Assembly: GCA_002482505.1 (NCBI GenBank)
Contig: DLGD01000008.1
Coordinates: 1 to 38,343, forward strand
Direction: 5' to 3'
From: Christensenella sp. UBA7703
GTDB taxonomy: Bacteria > Bacillota > Clostridia > Christensenellales > CAG-138
DNA length: 38,343 nt
A model generated the notes under the pieces. It did no database searches. It had not been told where the DNA came from and saw nothing but the letters and a program-made list of their open reading frames with translations. The number at the start of each line of letters is the position of its first letter. The stretch's first letter is position 1. A program made the position numbers and the translations under genes. Of this stretch, positions 24,734-31,481 are shown piece after piece.

Positions 24734-25258
24734 ACGCACGATCAGAATGAGGGCGTGGTGAACGTGACCGCGCAGGCACAGGAAAACGGCGAGGCTGAAA
24801 CGCCCGCGCAGGTTCGGCTCACGAAGAAGCAGAACCTGCTGCAAGGATTCAAATATCTTCTCTTTGCGACATCGGCAGGAATCATCCAGGCAGCATCGTT
24901 TACGCTGATGAATGAGACGATCCGCTGGGACTATTGGCCGAGCTATCTCATCGCGCTGACGCTCTCGGTGGTGTATAACTTCACGGTCAACCGGAAGTTT
25001 ACGTTCAAATCCGCCAAGAACGTGCCGCTTGCAATGATGCAGATCATCGCGTACTATATCGTGTTCACGCCGCTCTCCACCTGGTGGGGCGAGGCGCTGA
25101 CAAAAGCCGGATGGAACGAATACATCGTGCTGTTTGGAACGATGGTCATCAACCTGATCACCGAGTTTAGCGTGTATCGCTTCATCGTTTTCCGCAACCA
25201 CATGTACACGAATAAAGAAGGACTGGCGGAGCTTGCAAAACAGCAGAGCGAAGAATAA
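24734..25258 (+). CDS. GtrA-like membrane protein, probably started at ACG
   Basis: A small four-helix membrane protein of the GtrA/DPMS3 family, whose members help move polyprenyl-linked sugars across the membrane or act beside glycosyltransferases. Typical segments are GFKYLLFATSAGIIQAASF, YNFTVNRKFTF and EFSVYRFIVFRN. The frame has no ATG in a sensible place. GTG codons at 24755, 24758 and 24764 are possible, the last 10 nt after GAGGG. However, a near-perfect AGGAGGG (24720-24726) stands 7-8 nt before the ACG at 24734, which would start a 174-residue form beginning with His-Asp-Gln after the initiator. I therefore prefer ACG, or a sequence error for ATG. It lies 20 nt after the diguanylate cyclase gene. 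Confidence 0.75.
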   Translation, partial: THDQNEGVVNVTAQAQENGEAETPAQVRLTKKQNLLQGFKYLLFATSAGIIQAASFTLMNETIRWDYWPSYLIALTLSVVYNFTVNRKFTFKSAKNVPLAMMQIIAYYIVFTPLSTWWGEALTKAGWNEYIVLFGTMVINLITEFSVYRFIVFRNHMYTNKEGLAELAKQQSEE

Positions 25259-25271
25259 ACGCAACGAACAC

Positions 25272-25306
25272 AAAGCCCTCGAATCATGGATGGATTCGAG
25301 GGCTTT
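25272..25306. terminator. Bidirectional intrinsic terminator
   Basis: Perfect 14-bp stem (25272-25285 with 25293-25306), seven-base loop, T run on the plus side and A run on the other. It lies between the convergent GtrA-like and YitT-like genes. Confidence 0.87.
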
Positions 25307-25355
25307 TGATTTGCTTGCGTAAACGGGTTTGGGCGAAGCCCAAGATATTTCCCCT

Positions 25356-26210
25356 TTACTCCATCGGCTTAAATCCTTCGCCATGTACCTCTGTTGCGTC
25401 GGTGACGAAGATGAACGCCTGCTTGTCGATCTGCTTGACCGTTTTGAGCGTCTGCGAAAACGAGTTACGCCGCACGACGAGAACCAACATGTGCTTGTCC
25501 CGCCGCGTATAGCCGCCGCGCCCCTGCAGCACCGTCACTCCGCGCCCGAGCTCATCCGCCAGCAGCGCGAGTATATCATCCCCGCGTTCGGTGACGATAT
25601 AGATCACCTTCGCGTGGTCAACGCCCTGCATGATCGCGTCAATCGTGCGCGAGGTGACGAAGATCGTCACAATGGAATACAGCGCGACCTCGATATTGCG
25701 AAACACGAACACGGCGAACACAACGACCATCGCGTCCACGATCAAGAGCAGCGAACCCACCGAGAGATTCGGAAACGCGCGGTTGAGCAGCAGGCTGATG
25801 AGGTCTGTCCCGCCTGTGGTTGCGCCGCGGACGAAGATAAAGCCCATGCCGACGCCGCAAAGCACGCCGCCGAGCACGGAGGCCAGCAGGATATTGTTGC
25901 TGTACGGCGGCAAAATTCGCAAAAACAGCTCGATAAAGCCGGAGAGCAGCAGCGTTGTCACGATGGTCTTCGCCAGCGGGCGAAAGCCCAGCTTCCACCA
26001 TGCGAGGATAATCAGCGGGATATTGAGCAGCAGCGTCCAGATGCCGACGGATACGGGCGAAAGAGACGCCAGCGCGGTCGCAAGACCGGAGACGCCCCCT
26101 GGCGCGATGTCGTTCGGGATGGTGAAGAGCACCAGCCCCGCTGCAACCAACGCGCTGCCAAACACAAACGCGACGATGTCCAATACCCAGCTTCGTACGG
26201 TTTCTTTCAT
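25356..26210 (-). CDS. YitT-family membrane protein with C-terminal DUF2179 domain
   Basis: A 284-residue protein with about five to six transmembrane helices in the first 170 residues, then a cytoplasmic DUF2179 domain. Recognisable segments are FTIPNDIAPGGVSGLA and GATTGGTDLISLLLN, both typical of YitT. The C-terminal part includes AKVIYIVTERGDDIL and GRGGYTRRDKHMLV. The function of the family is not established; transport has been suggested. The ATG at 26210 follows AAGGA at a spacing of about 10 nt; an upstream ATG at 26273 would add residues with no family match. The gene lies 72 nt after the aminopeptidase gene, but a hairpin with a T run sits in that gap. Confidence 0.88.
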   Translation of the reverse strand: MKETVRSWVLDIVAFVFGSALVAAGLVLFTIPNDIAPGGVSGLATALASLSPVSVGIWTLLLNIPLIILAWWKLGFRPLAKTIVTTLLLSGFIELFLRILPPYSNNILLASVLGGVLCGVGMGFIFVRGATTGGTDLISLLLNRAFPNLSVGSLLLIVDAMVVVFAVFVFRNIEVALYSIVTIFVTSRTIDAIMQGVDHAKVIYIVTERGDDILALLADELGRGVTVLQGRGGYTRRDKHMLVLVVRRNSFSQTLKTVKQIDKQAFIFVTDATEVHGEGFKPME

Positions 26211-26234
26211 GCAAATCACGTCCTTCTTGTTCCG

Positions 26235-26262
26235 AAAAACCGCCCGAACCTTTGCCGGGCGG
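26235..26262 (-). terminator. Intercistronic terminator between aminopeptidase and YitT-like genes
   Basis: CCGCCCG (26240-26246) pairs with CGGGCGG (26256-26262); on the minus strand a run of five T follows. It ends 25 nt before the YitT-like start codon, leaving no room for a separate promoter after it, so partial read-through is likely. Confidence 0.65.
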
Positions 26263-26282
26263 GAGAGACACAACGCCGATTT

Positions 26283-27404
26283 TTACGGGTTCAGACCCTT
26301 GAGCGCGTCTACGGTGAAGATGCCGTTTTTGCGGATCAACTTGCCGTCAAACCAGATTTCGCCGCCGCCAAACGCCGGTGTCTGAATGCAGACGATGTCG
26401 AGGTGCAGCTGAGACTTGTTGCCGTTAAACGCGTCGCCATAGGCGCAGCCGGGCGTGAGATGGAACGAACCGCCGATCTTCTCGTCATAGAGCGTGTTGC
26501 CGATGGATTTTGTGATTGCGTTATTCACGCCGATGGCGAATTCGCCCAGATAGCGCGCGCCTTCGTCCGCGTCCAGCATCTCGTTGAAGCCCGCAACATC
26601 GCCGTCGCAGCCAGCCTCATCGATGTGCCCGTTCTTGAAGACGAGGCGCGGGTTGTCAAAGCGCTTGCCATAGCGCATGGCGGGGGTGTTGTATTGCACG
26701 GTGCCGTTCGCGCTCTCGCGCACGGGGGCTGTGTACACCTCGCCGTCGGGGATGTTGAGTTCGCCGTTGCAGGGCACGACGGGGATGTCCTTGATTGAGA
26801 ACGTCAGGTCGGTGCCGGGGCCAAGGATATGCACCATGTCGGTCTTTTCCATGAGCTCGACGAGCGGCTCCATGTCGCGGCCCATCTTCTCGTAGTCCAC
26901 CAGTGCGGCGGAGAGGAAGAACTCATAAAAGTCGTCATAACACATGCCGGCTTTCTGCGCGTCCGCCATGGTTGGCCAGTGCAGATAGACCCAGCGGCGC
27001 TCGTCGATGATTTTGTCGCGCAGGGGTCTGCGGATGTTGCGATAATAGGTCATCGCGGTCGTATCCACAGCGGAGAGCTCCGCGTCGTTTTCGTCGATGC
27101 CGATGTCTACATGCGCCACCATGTGATCCCAGTATTTGTTTTCCCATTCGAGTTGCGCGTCGATGGCGGGGCGGGAGGCATCCGGATTCTTCGGGTCGAT
27201 GAAGCCGAAGAAGAGGCGGCTGAGCTCATCGTCCGAGAGCTTGACAAACGGCACGGTGCCGAGGGCATGTGCGCGTTTGAGTAAGGACTTGATGAGGGGT
27301 TTAGCGGGGATGCCGCCGTTGATTTCGAAGAGATCACCCTTCTTGAGCTTGAGGGAATAGGTTAGGAGCAGATCGGCCAAGCGATCGAGCCTTTCATCAC
27401 GCAT
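26283..27404 (-). CDS. M29-family metallo-aminopeptidase (AmpS/PepS type)
   Basis: A 373-residue cytoplasmic thermophilic-type aminopeptidase homologue that removes N-terminal residues from peptides using two metal ions. Conserved metal-site segments are PCNGELNIPDGEVYTAP (first Glu region), RYLGEFAIGVN (second Glu), GGSFHLTPGCAYGD (His) and QLHLDIVCIQT (His and Asp). The N-terminal half (DERLDRLADLLLTYSLKLKKGD) is the usual non-catalytic domain. AAGGAGG stands 7 nt before the ATG, and a promoter overlapping one copy of a 25-bp repeat lies upstream. Length is slightly short of the common 400-410 residues but all catalytic blocks are there. Confidence 0.9.
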   Translation of the reverse strand: MRDERLDRLADLLLTYSLKLKKGDLFEINGGIPAKPLIKSLLKRAHALGTVPFVKLSDDELSRLFFGFIDPKNPDASRPAIDAQLEWENKYWDHMVAHVDIGIDENDAELSAVDTTAMTYYRNIRRPLRDKIIDERRWVYLHWPTMADAQKAGMCYDDFYEFFLSAALVDYEKMGRDMEPLVELMEKTDMVHILGPGTDLTFSIKDIPVVPCNGELNIPDGEVYTAPVRESANGTVQYNTPAMRYGKRFDNPRLVFKNGHIDEAGCDGDVAGFNEMLDADEGARYLGEFAIGVNNAITKSIGNTLYDEKIGGSFHLTPGCAYGDAFNGNKSQLHLDIVCIQTPAFGGGEIWFDGKLIRKNGIFTVDALKGLNP

Positions 27405-27434
27405 ACTGGTTCCTCCTTATGCACGCTATGCTTT

Positions 27435-27463
27435 ATTCTATAGTAAAAACTGGCGGACTTCAA
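27435..27463 (-). promoter_or_regulatory. Promoter of the aminopeptidase gene, overlapping a repeat
   Basis: On the minus strand TTGAAG (27463-27458), 17-bp spacer, TAGAAT (27440-27435). The -35 box is formed by the end of the 25-bp direct repeat at 27460-27484. Confidence 0.6.
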
Positions 27464-27484
27464 CACCCCAAACGTGCATAAAAA
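27460..27484. repeat. 25-bp direct repeat, copy 1
   Basis: Identical to 27677-27701. Read on the minus strand it begins with a T run after a hairpin and ends in TTGA, which supplies the first bases of a -35 box for the aminopeptidase gene. Confidence 0.9.
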
Positions 27485-27513
27485 AGGCGGCTGCCGAGAA
27501 AAGGCAGTCCCGT
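27481..27513 (-). terminator. Weak hairpin terminator on the minus strand
   Basis: CTGCC (27490-27494 region on plus) and GGCAG (27503-27507 region) form the stem with one flanking mismatch, and five to six T follow on the minus strand. It would end transcripts coming from the repeat-element promoter on the right. Five core pairs make it weaker than others here. Confidence 0.45.
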
Positions 27514-27528
27514 TGTATGGTTGGTACT

Positions 27529-27663
27529 CGGGCGGATGCTATCCGCCCCTACAGGCGGCTTGAGCCGATCCTCAAACAAACCACGTGAAAGATTCTTTTG
27601 TATCGTTTACCAATCAACCCGTGTTGCAGCGCGAGGTCTGTAGGGGCGGATATTATCCGCCCG
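27529..27663. mobile_element. 135-bp inverted-repeat (MITE-like) element
   Basis: Left arm 27529-27554 and right arm 27638-27663 are 26-bp inverted repeats matching at 24 positions; each arm is itself a hairpin (GGGCGGAT / ATCCGCCC). The 83-bp core has no ORF. No clear target-site duplication is visible. Together with flanking 25-bp direct repeats it fills most of the gap between the M29 and YugP-like genes. It could be a miniature transposable element or a REP-type repeat. Confidence 0.6.
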
Positions 27664-27680
27664 CGCTGCTAGAATGTCAA
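27652..27680 (-). promoter_or_regulatory. Orphan sigma-A promoter in the repeat region
   Basis: On the minus strand TTGACA (27680-27675), 17-bp spacer, GATAAT (27657-27652). The -35 box is the end of the second copy of the 25-bp repeat; the -10 box lies in the right arm of the inverted-repeat element. Transcription from about 27645 would cross the element with no ORF before the hairpin at 27481-27513. Confidence 0.5.
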
Positions 27681-27701
27681 CACCCCAAACGTGCATAAAA
27701 A
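27677..27701. repeat. 25-bp direct repeat, copy 2
   Basis: Identical to 27460-27484, 217 bp away. It also lies directly after a hairpin with a T run on the minus strand and leads into a -35 box. Confidence 0.9.
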
Positions 27702-27726
27702 GAGCGAAGGTGAAAACCCTCGCTCT
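27697..27726 (-). terminator. Terminator of the YugP-like gene
   Basis: AAGAGCGAAGG and CCCTCGCTCTT form an 11-bp stem with one mismatch around a TGAAAA loop; on the minus strand the T run belongs to the 25-bp repeat. Confidence 0.65.
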
Positions 27727-27781
27727 TGTGTTCATTCTATGCCAATGTGGCTTCGGGCGAAAACCCGACAAGTCCCTTCCC

Positions 27782-28480
27782 TCAATTCCTTCGCGAACGG
27801 TTCGCCATCGCGAGCAGGCGAAGGAAGCTGATGAGTGAGGCGACCGCAGCCCAAACATAGGTCATCGCGGCGGCGTTTAGTACTTTCTTTGCGCCGTCGC
27901 TCTCCTCATAGGAGATGTAGTTGCCCTCCTCAAGCATTCTCAGCGCGCGGGAGGAGGCGTTGAATTCCACCGGAAGAGTAACCACCTGAAACACCAGCAT
28001 CGCGCCAAAGAGCACGACGCCGATCATAGCGAGGTTATAGCTGCCCATAAAGAGGCCGAGGATGACGATCCAGGGAGCTGCATAGGAGCCGATGGAAGCC
28101 ACGGGTAAAATCGCGTTTCTCAGGCGAATCGGCGCGTAGCCTTCCTGATATTGCATCACATGACCGATCTCGTGCGCCGCAACCGCGATTGCCGCGATGC
28201 TGCTCTGCCCGTAGACCTGCGTGCTTAACCCCACCACGCCGCTTCTGGGGTCATAGTGGTCGGTCAGCGAGCCCTGCACGGGTTGAATCTGCACGGGGCT
28301 GTTGGCGCGATTTAAAAGCTGCTGCGCGATCTCCTCTGCGCGCAAGCCGGAAGCGACAGATGTCTTTGAAAACTGATTAAACGTGCGCTGCACCTTGCTC
28401 TGGGCATAGAAACTGATGCCCATGACCGCGAGCAAGAGGATGATATAGATGCCGTCGCCCGATCCATAGCCAAAATACAT
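27782..28480 (-). CDS. YugP-family zinc metallopeptidase (Zn_peptidase_2)
   Basis: A 232-residue integral membrane protein with the zinc-binding motif HEIGH at about residues 113-117, preceded by hydrophobic AAIAVAA. Other family segments are HYDPRSGVVGLSTQVYGQ before the motif and APIRLRNAILPVAS after it. There is an N-terminal helix and two to three further helices after the zinc site. Members are predicted membrane proteases; the substrate is unknown. AGGAGGGG precedes the ATG. The C-terminal tail ends in LLAMANRSRRN. Monocistronic, with its own promoter divergent from asnS and its own terminator. Confidence 0.9.
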   Translation of the reverse strand: MYFGYGSGDGIYIILLLAVMGISFYAQSKVQRTFNQFSKTSVASGLRAEEIAQQLLNRANSPVQIQPVQGSLTDHYDPRSGVVGLSTQVYGQSSIAAIAVAAHEIGHVMQYQEGYAPIRLRNAILPVASIGSYAAPWIVILGLFMGSYNLAMIGVVLFGAMLVFQVVTLPVEFNASSRALRMLEEGNYISYEESDGAKKVLNAAAMTYVWAAVASLISFLRLLAMANRSRRN

Positions 28481-28510
28481 AGGATTTCCCCTCCTGAGAT
28501 ACTACTTGCC

Positions 28511-28538
28511 AGTATATCATATTCCAAGAGCGTCAGAA
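28511..28538 (-). promoter_or_regulatory. Promoter of the YugP-like gene
   Basis: Minus strand TTCTGA (28538-28533), 16-bp spacer, TATACT (28516-28511) with an extended -10 TG one base before it. Confidence 0.6.
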
Positions 28539-28660
28539 GCGGATTTCATGATCGTTTGCAATTCGACCAAATTTGGTTCAAATTGATACAAAAAAGCGTT
28601 GTTTCTCTGCGTTTTTACCTGCAAAAAGCTGCCTGCGGGGCTTTTCTACACGGTAAAATG

Positions 28661-28669
28661 TGGTATACT
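28661..28669 (+). promoter_or_regulatory. Extended -10 promoter of asnS
   Basis: TGGTATACT matches an extended -10 element; no good -35 box lies at the right distance. The start of transcription would be about 40 nt before the asnS ATG, too short for a T-box leader. Confidence 0.5.
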
Positions 28670-28716
28670 ATTCGTTAACCTTAAAACCCAAATTTATTTT
28701 AGAGAGGTATTTTCTT

Positions 28717-30096
28717 ATGGCGCTCAAACTGTCTCAAATTCAAAAGTCGCCGGAATCGTTTGTCGGCGCGATCGAAGTCTGCGGCTGGGTACGCACCGTG
28801 CGCGAGGGCAAGTCTCTCGGCTTTGTCGAACTCACCGACGGAACATGCTTTACACCCGTTCAGGTCGTCTTTGAGCGCGATGACCGAAATTTGGGTAACG
28901 GGCTTTCCACGGGCTGCGCAATCGCGGTCAGCGGCGAACTGGTCATGACGCCGGACGCACCCCAACCTTTTGAAATTCACGCAAGTGAAATCGTCCTGGA
29001 GGGCGCTTGCCCTTCGGACTATCCGCTGCAAAAGAAGCGGCACACGCTGGAGTACCTGCGCACGATTCAGCACCTGCGCCCGCGCACAAACACCTTTCAG
29101 GCGACGTTTCGCGTGCGCTCGGTGGTAGCCGCTGCGATTCACGAGTTTTTCCAGCAAAACGGCTTTGTCTATGTGCACACTCCGCTGATCACGGGTTCGG
29201 ACTGCGAAGGCGCGGGCGAGATGTTTCAGGTGACGACGCTGCCGCTAAAAGACATGCCCAAGGACGCGAACGGCAATGTCGATTTCTCCGGCGACTTCTT
29301 TGGCAAGCCCGCGAACCTGACCGTCTCGGGGCAGCTCTATGGCGAGGCGTTTGCCATGGCGTTTCGGGATATCTACACGTTTGGCCCGACCTTCCGCGCG
29401 GAATATAGCTTCACGGCGCGCCACGCGGCAGAGTTTTGGATGATTGAGCCGGAGATGGCGTTCTGTGATCTCGCGGGCGACATGGATGTTGCGGAGGCGA
29501 TGATTAAATACATCATCAAGACCGTGCTGGATCGTTGCCCGGCCGAGATGGAGTTTTTCAACAAGTTCGTCGACCCGGGTTTGCTGGAGCGGCTGGATGT
29601 CGTACTCCAAAACGACTTTGTGCGCCTGAGCTACACCAAGGCAGTGGAGCTGTTGCTGGAGAGCGGCGCGGAGTTTAAATATCCCGTCGGTTGGGGCGAA
29701 GAACTCCAGACCGAGCACGAGCGGTATCTGACCGAGCAAATCTTCAAGTGCCCCGTGTTTGTGACGGATTACCCGAAGGATTTCAAGGCGTTCTATATGC
29801 GCCTCAATGACGACGGCAAGACCGTTGCCGCAGCGGACCTTCTGGTGCCCGGCGTTGGTGAAATCATCGGCGGCAGCCAGCGCGAAGAGCGGCTGGATAT
29901 GCTTGAAAAGCGCATTGCAGAGCTGGGCATGGAGCTTGGGCAATATGACTGGTATCTCGAGCTGCGCAAGTTTGGCGGAGTGAAGCACGCGGGCTTTGGC
30001 CTCGGCTTTGAGCGGATCATCATGTACCTCACCGGCATGCAAAACATCCGCGACGTGCTGCCATTCCCCAGAACGACCGCAAACATGGAAATGTAA
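28717..30096 (+). CDS. asnS: Asparaginyl-tRNA synthetase
   Basis: A class II aminoacyl-tRNA synthetase of 459 residues that charges tRNA-Asn with asparagine. An N-terminal OB-fold anticodon domain (about 1-105, SPESFVGAIEVCGWVRTVREGK) is followed by the catalytic core: motif 1 around HEFFQQNGFVYVHTPLI, motif 2 around FGPTFRAEYSFTARHAAEFWMIEPE, and motif 3 as GFGLGFERIIMYLTG. The GSDCEGAGEMFQVTT block is diagnostic of AsnRS against AspRS. Motif 2 reads AEYSFTARHAAEF where E. coli has AENSNTSRHLAEF, a variation rather than a loss. The ATG at 28717 follows AGAGAGG. An AsnA-type synthetase is encoded 3.6 kb downstream. Confidence 0.95.
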   Translation: MALKLSQIQKSPESFVGAIEVCGWVRTVREGKSLGFVELTDGTCFTPVQVVFERDDRNLGNGLSTGCAIAVSGELVMTPDAPQPFEIHASEIVLEGACPSDYPLQKKRHTLEYLRTIQHLRPRTNTFQATFRVRSVVAAAIHEFFQQNGFVYVHTPLITGSDCEGAGEMFQVTTLPLKDMPKDANGNVDFSGDFFGKPANLTVSGQLYGEAFAMAFRDIYTFGPTFRAEYSFTARHAAEFWMIEPEMAFCDLAGDMDVAEAMIKYIIKTVLDRCPAEMEFFNKFVDPGLLERLDVVLQNDFVRLSYTKAVELLLESGAEFKYPVGWGEELQTEHERYLTEQIFKCPVFVTDYPKDFKAFYMRLNDDGKTVAAADLLVPGVGEIIGGSQREERLDMLEKRIAELGMELGQYDWYLELRKFGGVKHAGFGLGFERIIMYLTGMQNIRDVLPFPRTTANMEM

Positions 30097-30110
30097 GAAA
30101 AACTAAAGCA

Positions 30111-30148
30111 AAGGCGCGTATTCGTTTCAAACGGTACGCGCTTTTTTT
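30111..30148 (+). terminator. Intrinsic terminator of asnS
   Basis: GCGCGTA (30114-30120) pairs with TACGCGC (30135-30141), extended by A-T pairs, followed by seven T. Confidence 0.85.
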
Positions 30149-30170
30149 GATTATTCCAGCGTAGTGTTCC

Positions 30171-30199
30171 TTTACTTTGTGTGAACGAAAACATATAAT
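30171..30199 (+). promoter_or_regulatory. Promoter of the zinc-ribbon membrane protein gene
   Basis: TTTACT (30171-30176), 17-bp spacer, perfect TATAAT (30194-30199); start of transcription about 37 nt before the ATG. Confidence 0.7.
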
Positions 30200-30242
30200 A
30201 CAAGTATAAGTGTTGGTTAACACAAGAGCTTTGGGAGGGAAT

Positions 30243-31067
30243 ATGGCACTTATTGATTGCCAAGGTTGTAAACAAAAGATTAGTGACAAGGCGCGCGTAT
30301 GCCCCAAATGTGGCTATACTCAGGAACAGAACGATGCAAAGAAGAATGAGGAGAAGCAGATTTGCGAGGAGTGTGGAGCAGCAATAGCTATTGGTCTAGA
30401 TAGTTGCCCCAATTGTGGCAATCCAATAGTATTCAAGTTGGATTATCCTCAGAAAGTTGAAGTCACACGAATTCGATTCCCACAAATAAAAAAGAAGACA
30501 AAGAATATCATTGGTATAGCACTAGTAGCATTGATGGTTGTTATTCTTGGAACAATTGTTGTGGTATCTCAGATAAACAAACGAAACGCAGAAAAATATG
30601 CGGAGGAGTACGCGCACAACCTAGAACTAATTACATATGGAATGTTATCTGGTGCGGCTGATGCGGAAACCGTCAGTAATCTTACTCGTTCTGTTTGGTA
30701 TAATTCTATATATCAAGAATCCGATGCAACAACAGATAAATATACTAAAAACAAACGTGGCAATTTCTATGATGATTTTAATACTGCATTAGGCAGCTTG
30801 TTTTCGGATTCCGATTTTACCAAATTAGTTGACGCGGTAAAGGATAACCAGACAGAAATCAATCACTTGATGAAACAGCTTGCGAATCCGCCAGAAGACT
30901 TGAAAGACGCGTACTTTGTTCTAAAAGACTATTATGATGCCTACTATGAATTGACGACACTAGCGATTAGTCCTACTGGATCGCTACAAACCTATACAGA
31001 TAATCTAAATCAAGCCGATTCAGACGTCTTGAAATATTACAACTCTATGAAACTATACTTAGACTGA
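30243..31067 (+). CDS. Double zinc-ribbon single-pass membrane protein of unknown function
   Basis: A 274-residue protein. Two zinc ribbons lie at the N-terminus: CQGC..CPKC (about 6-23) and CEEC..CPNC (about 41-60), both with CxxC pairs. A single transmembrane helix follows (about 92-114), then an alpha-helical, polar extracytoplasmic region without family motifs I recognise. The layout (cytoplasmic zinc ribbon, helix, outer domain) is common in uncharacterised Firmicute membrane proteins. GGGAGGG stands close before the ATG at 30243; the longer reading has no site. Its base composition is clearly AT-richer than that of asnS and deoD around it, and it is closed off by terminators on both sides, which suggests a separately acquired gene. 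No function is proposed. Confidence 0.75.
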   Translation: MALIDCQGCKQKISDKARVCPKCGYTQEQNDAKKNEEKQICEECGAAIAIGLDSCPNCGNPIVFKLDYPQKVEVTRIRFPQIKKKTKNIIGIALVALMVVILGTIVVVSQINKRNAEKYAEEYAHNLELITYGMLSGAADAETVSNLTRSVWYNSIYQESDATTDKYTKNKRGNFYDDFNTALGSLFSDSDFTKLVDAVKDNQTEINHLMKQLANPPEDLKDAYFVLKDYYDAYYELTTLAISPTGSLQTYTDNLNQADSDVLKYYNSMKLYLD

Positions 31068-31075
31068 TTTTGTAC

Positions 31076-31109
31076 AAACAATGCGCCGCTATGAGGCGGC
31101 GCATTGTTT
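31076..31109. terminator. Bidirectional intrinsic terminator
   Basis: Perfect 14-bp stem (31076-31089 with 31096-31109), six-base loop, between convergent genes. Confidence 0.88.
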
Positions 31110-31118
31110 ATTTTCTGT

Positions 31119-31397
31119 TTATTTCTGCGGCGGTTTTTGGTTATTCGCGCTGATCTTTTTCCATCTTGCCGCTTCCTCGGCGCGCTGATACATATGCTTG
31201 GCATAGCGGCGATTGTCCAGAATGGTCACGACTGAAAGCGCGACAACGGACAGGCAGAAGAGAAAGATGAATACCATGCTGAGCGTGCTCGTGAGGAAAC
31301 CCATGCCGGGGTTATATTGGTTGAGGATCGTCAGCGTGATAAACATGCCGGAAAAAATGATCGAAAGATGCGAAAATATGTTGCGAAACGTTCTCAT
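31119..31397 (-). CDS. Small two-helix membrane protein
   Basis: A 92-residue protein with two hydrophobic segments (about 8-28 and 33-60) and a basic, polar C-terminal tail with RRYAKHMYQRAEEAARWKK. The N-terminus MRTFRNIFSHLS is basic, so both ends probably face the cytoplasm. GGAGGAAA stands before the ATG at a fair distance. It lies 84 nt downstream of the third NAGPA-like gene on the same strand with no terminator between them. I do not recognise the family. Coding potential is supported by the binding site, the length between the terminator and the upstream gene, and a plausible membrane topology. Confidence 0.65.
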   Translation of the reverse strand: MRTFRNIFSHLSIIFSGMFITLTILNQYNPGMGFLTSTLSMVFIFLFCLSVVALSVVTILDNRRYAKHMYQRAEEAARWKKISANNQKPPQK

Positions 31398-31481
31398 AAA
31401 CGCGTTTCCTCCAGATTGTTTGTGTTGCGCCGCCGCGCGGCCAGGCTTTGTGCTTCCGGCACAGAGGAGAAAGGTTCTTCG

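Noticed and set aside
25329..26798. 489-codon open frame on the plus strand
   Set aside because: It lies opposite the YitT-like and M29 genes, is rich in His, Arg and Asp, has no domain or binding site, and is a by-product of GC-rich codon use.
28481..28716. T-box or other riboswitch ahead of asnS
   Set aside because: The predicted leader is only about 40 nt and has no T-box or specifier-loop pattern; the asnA leader is equally short.
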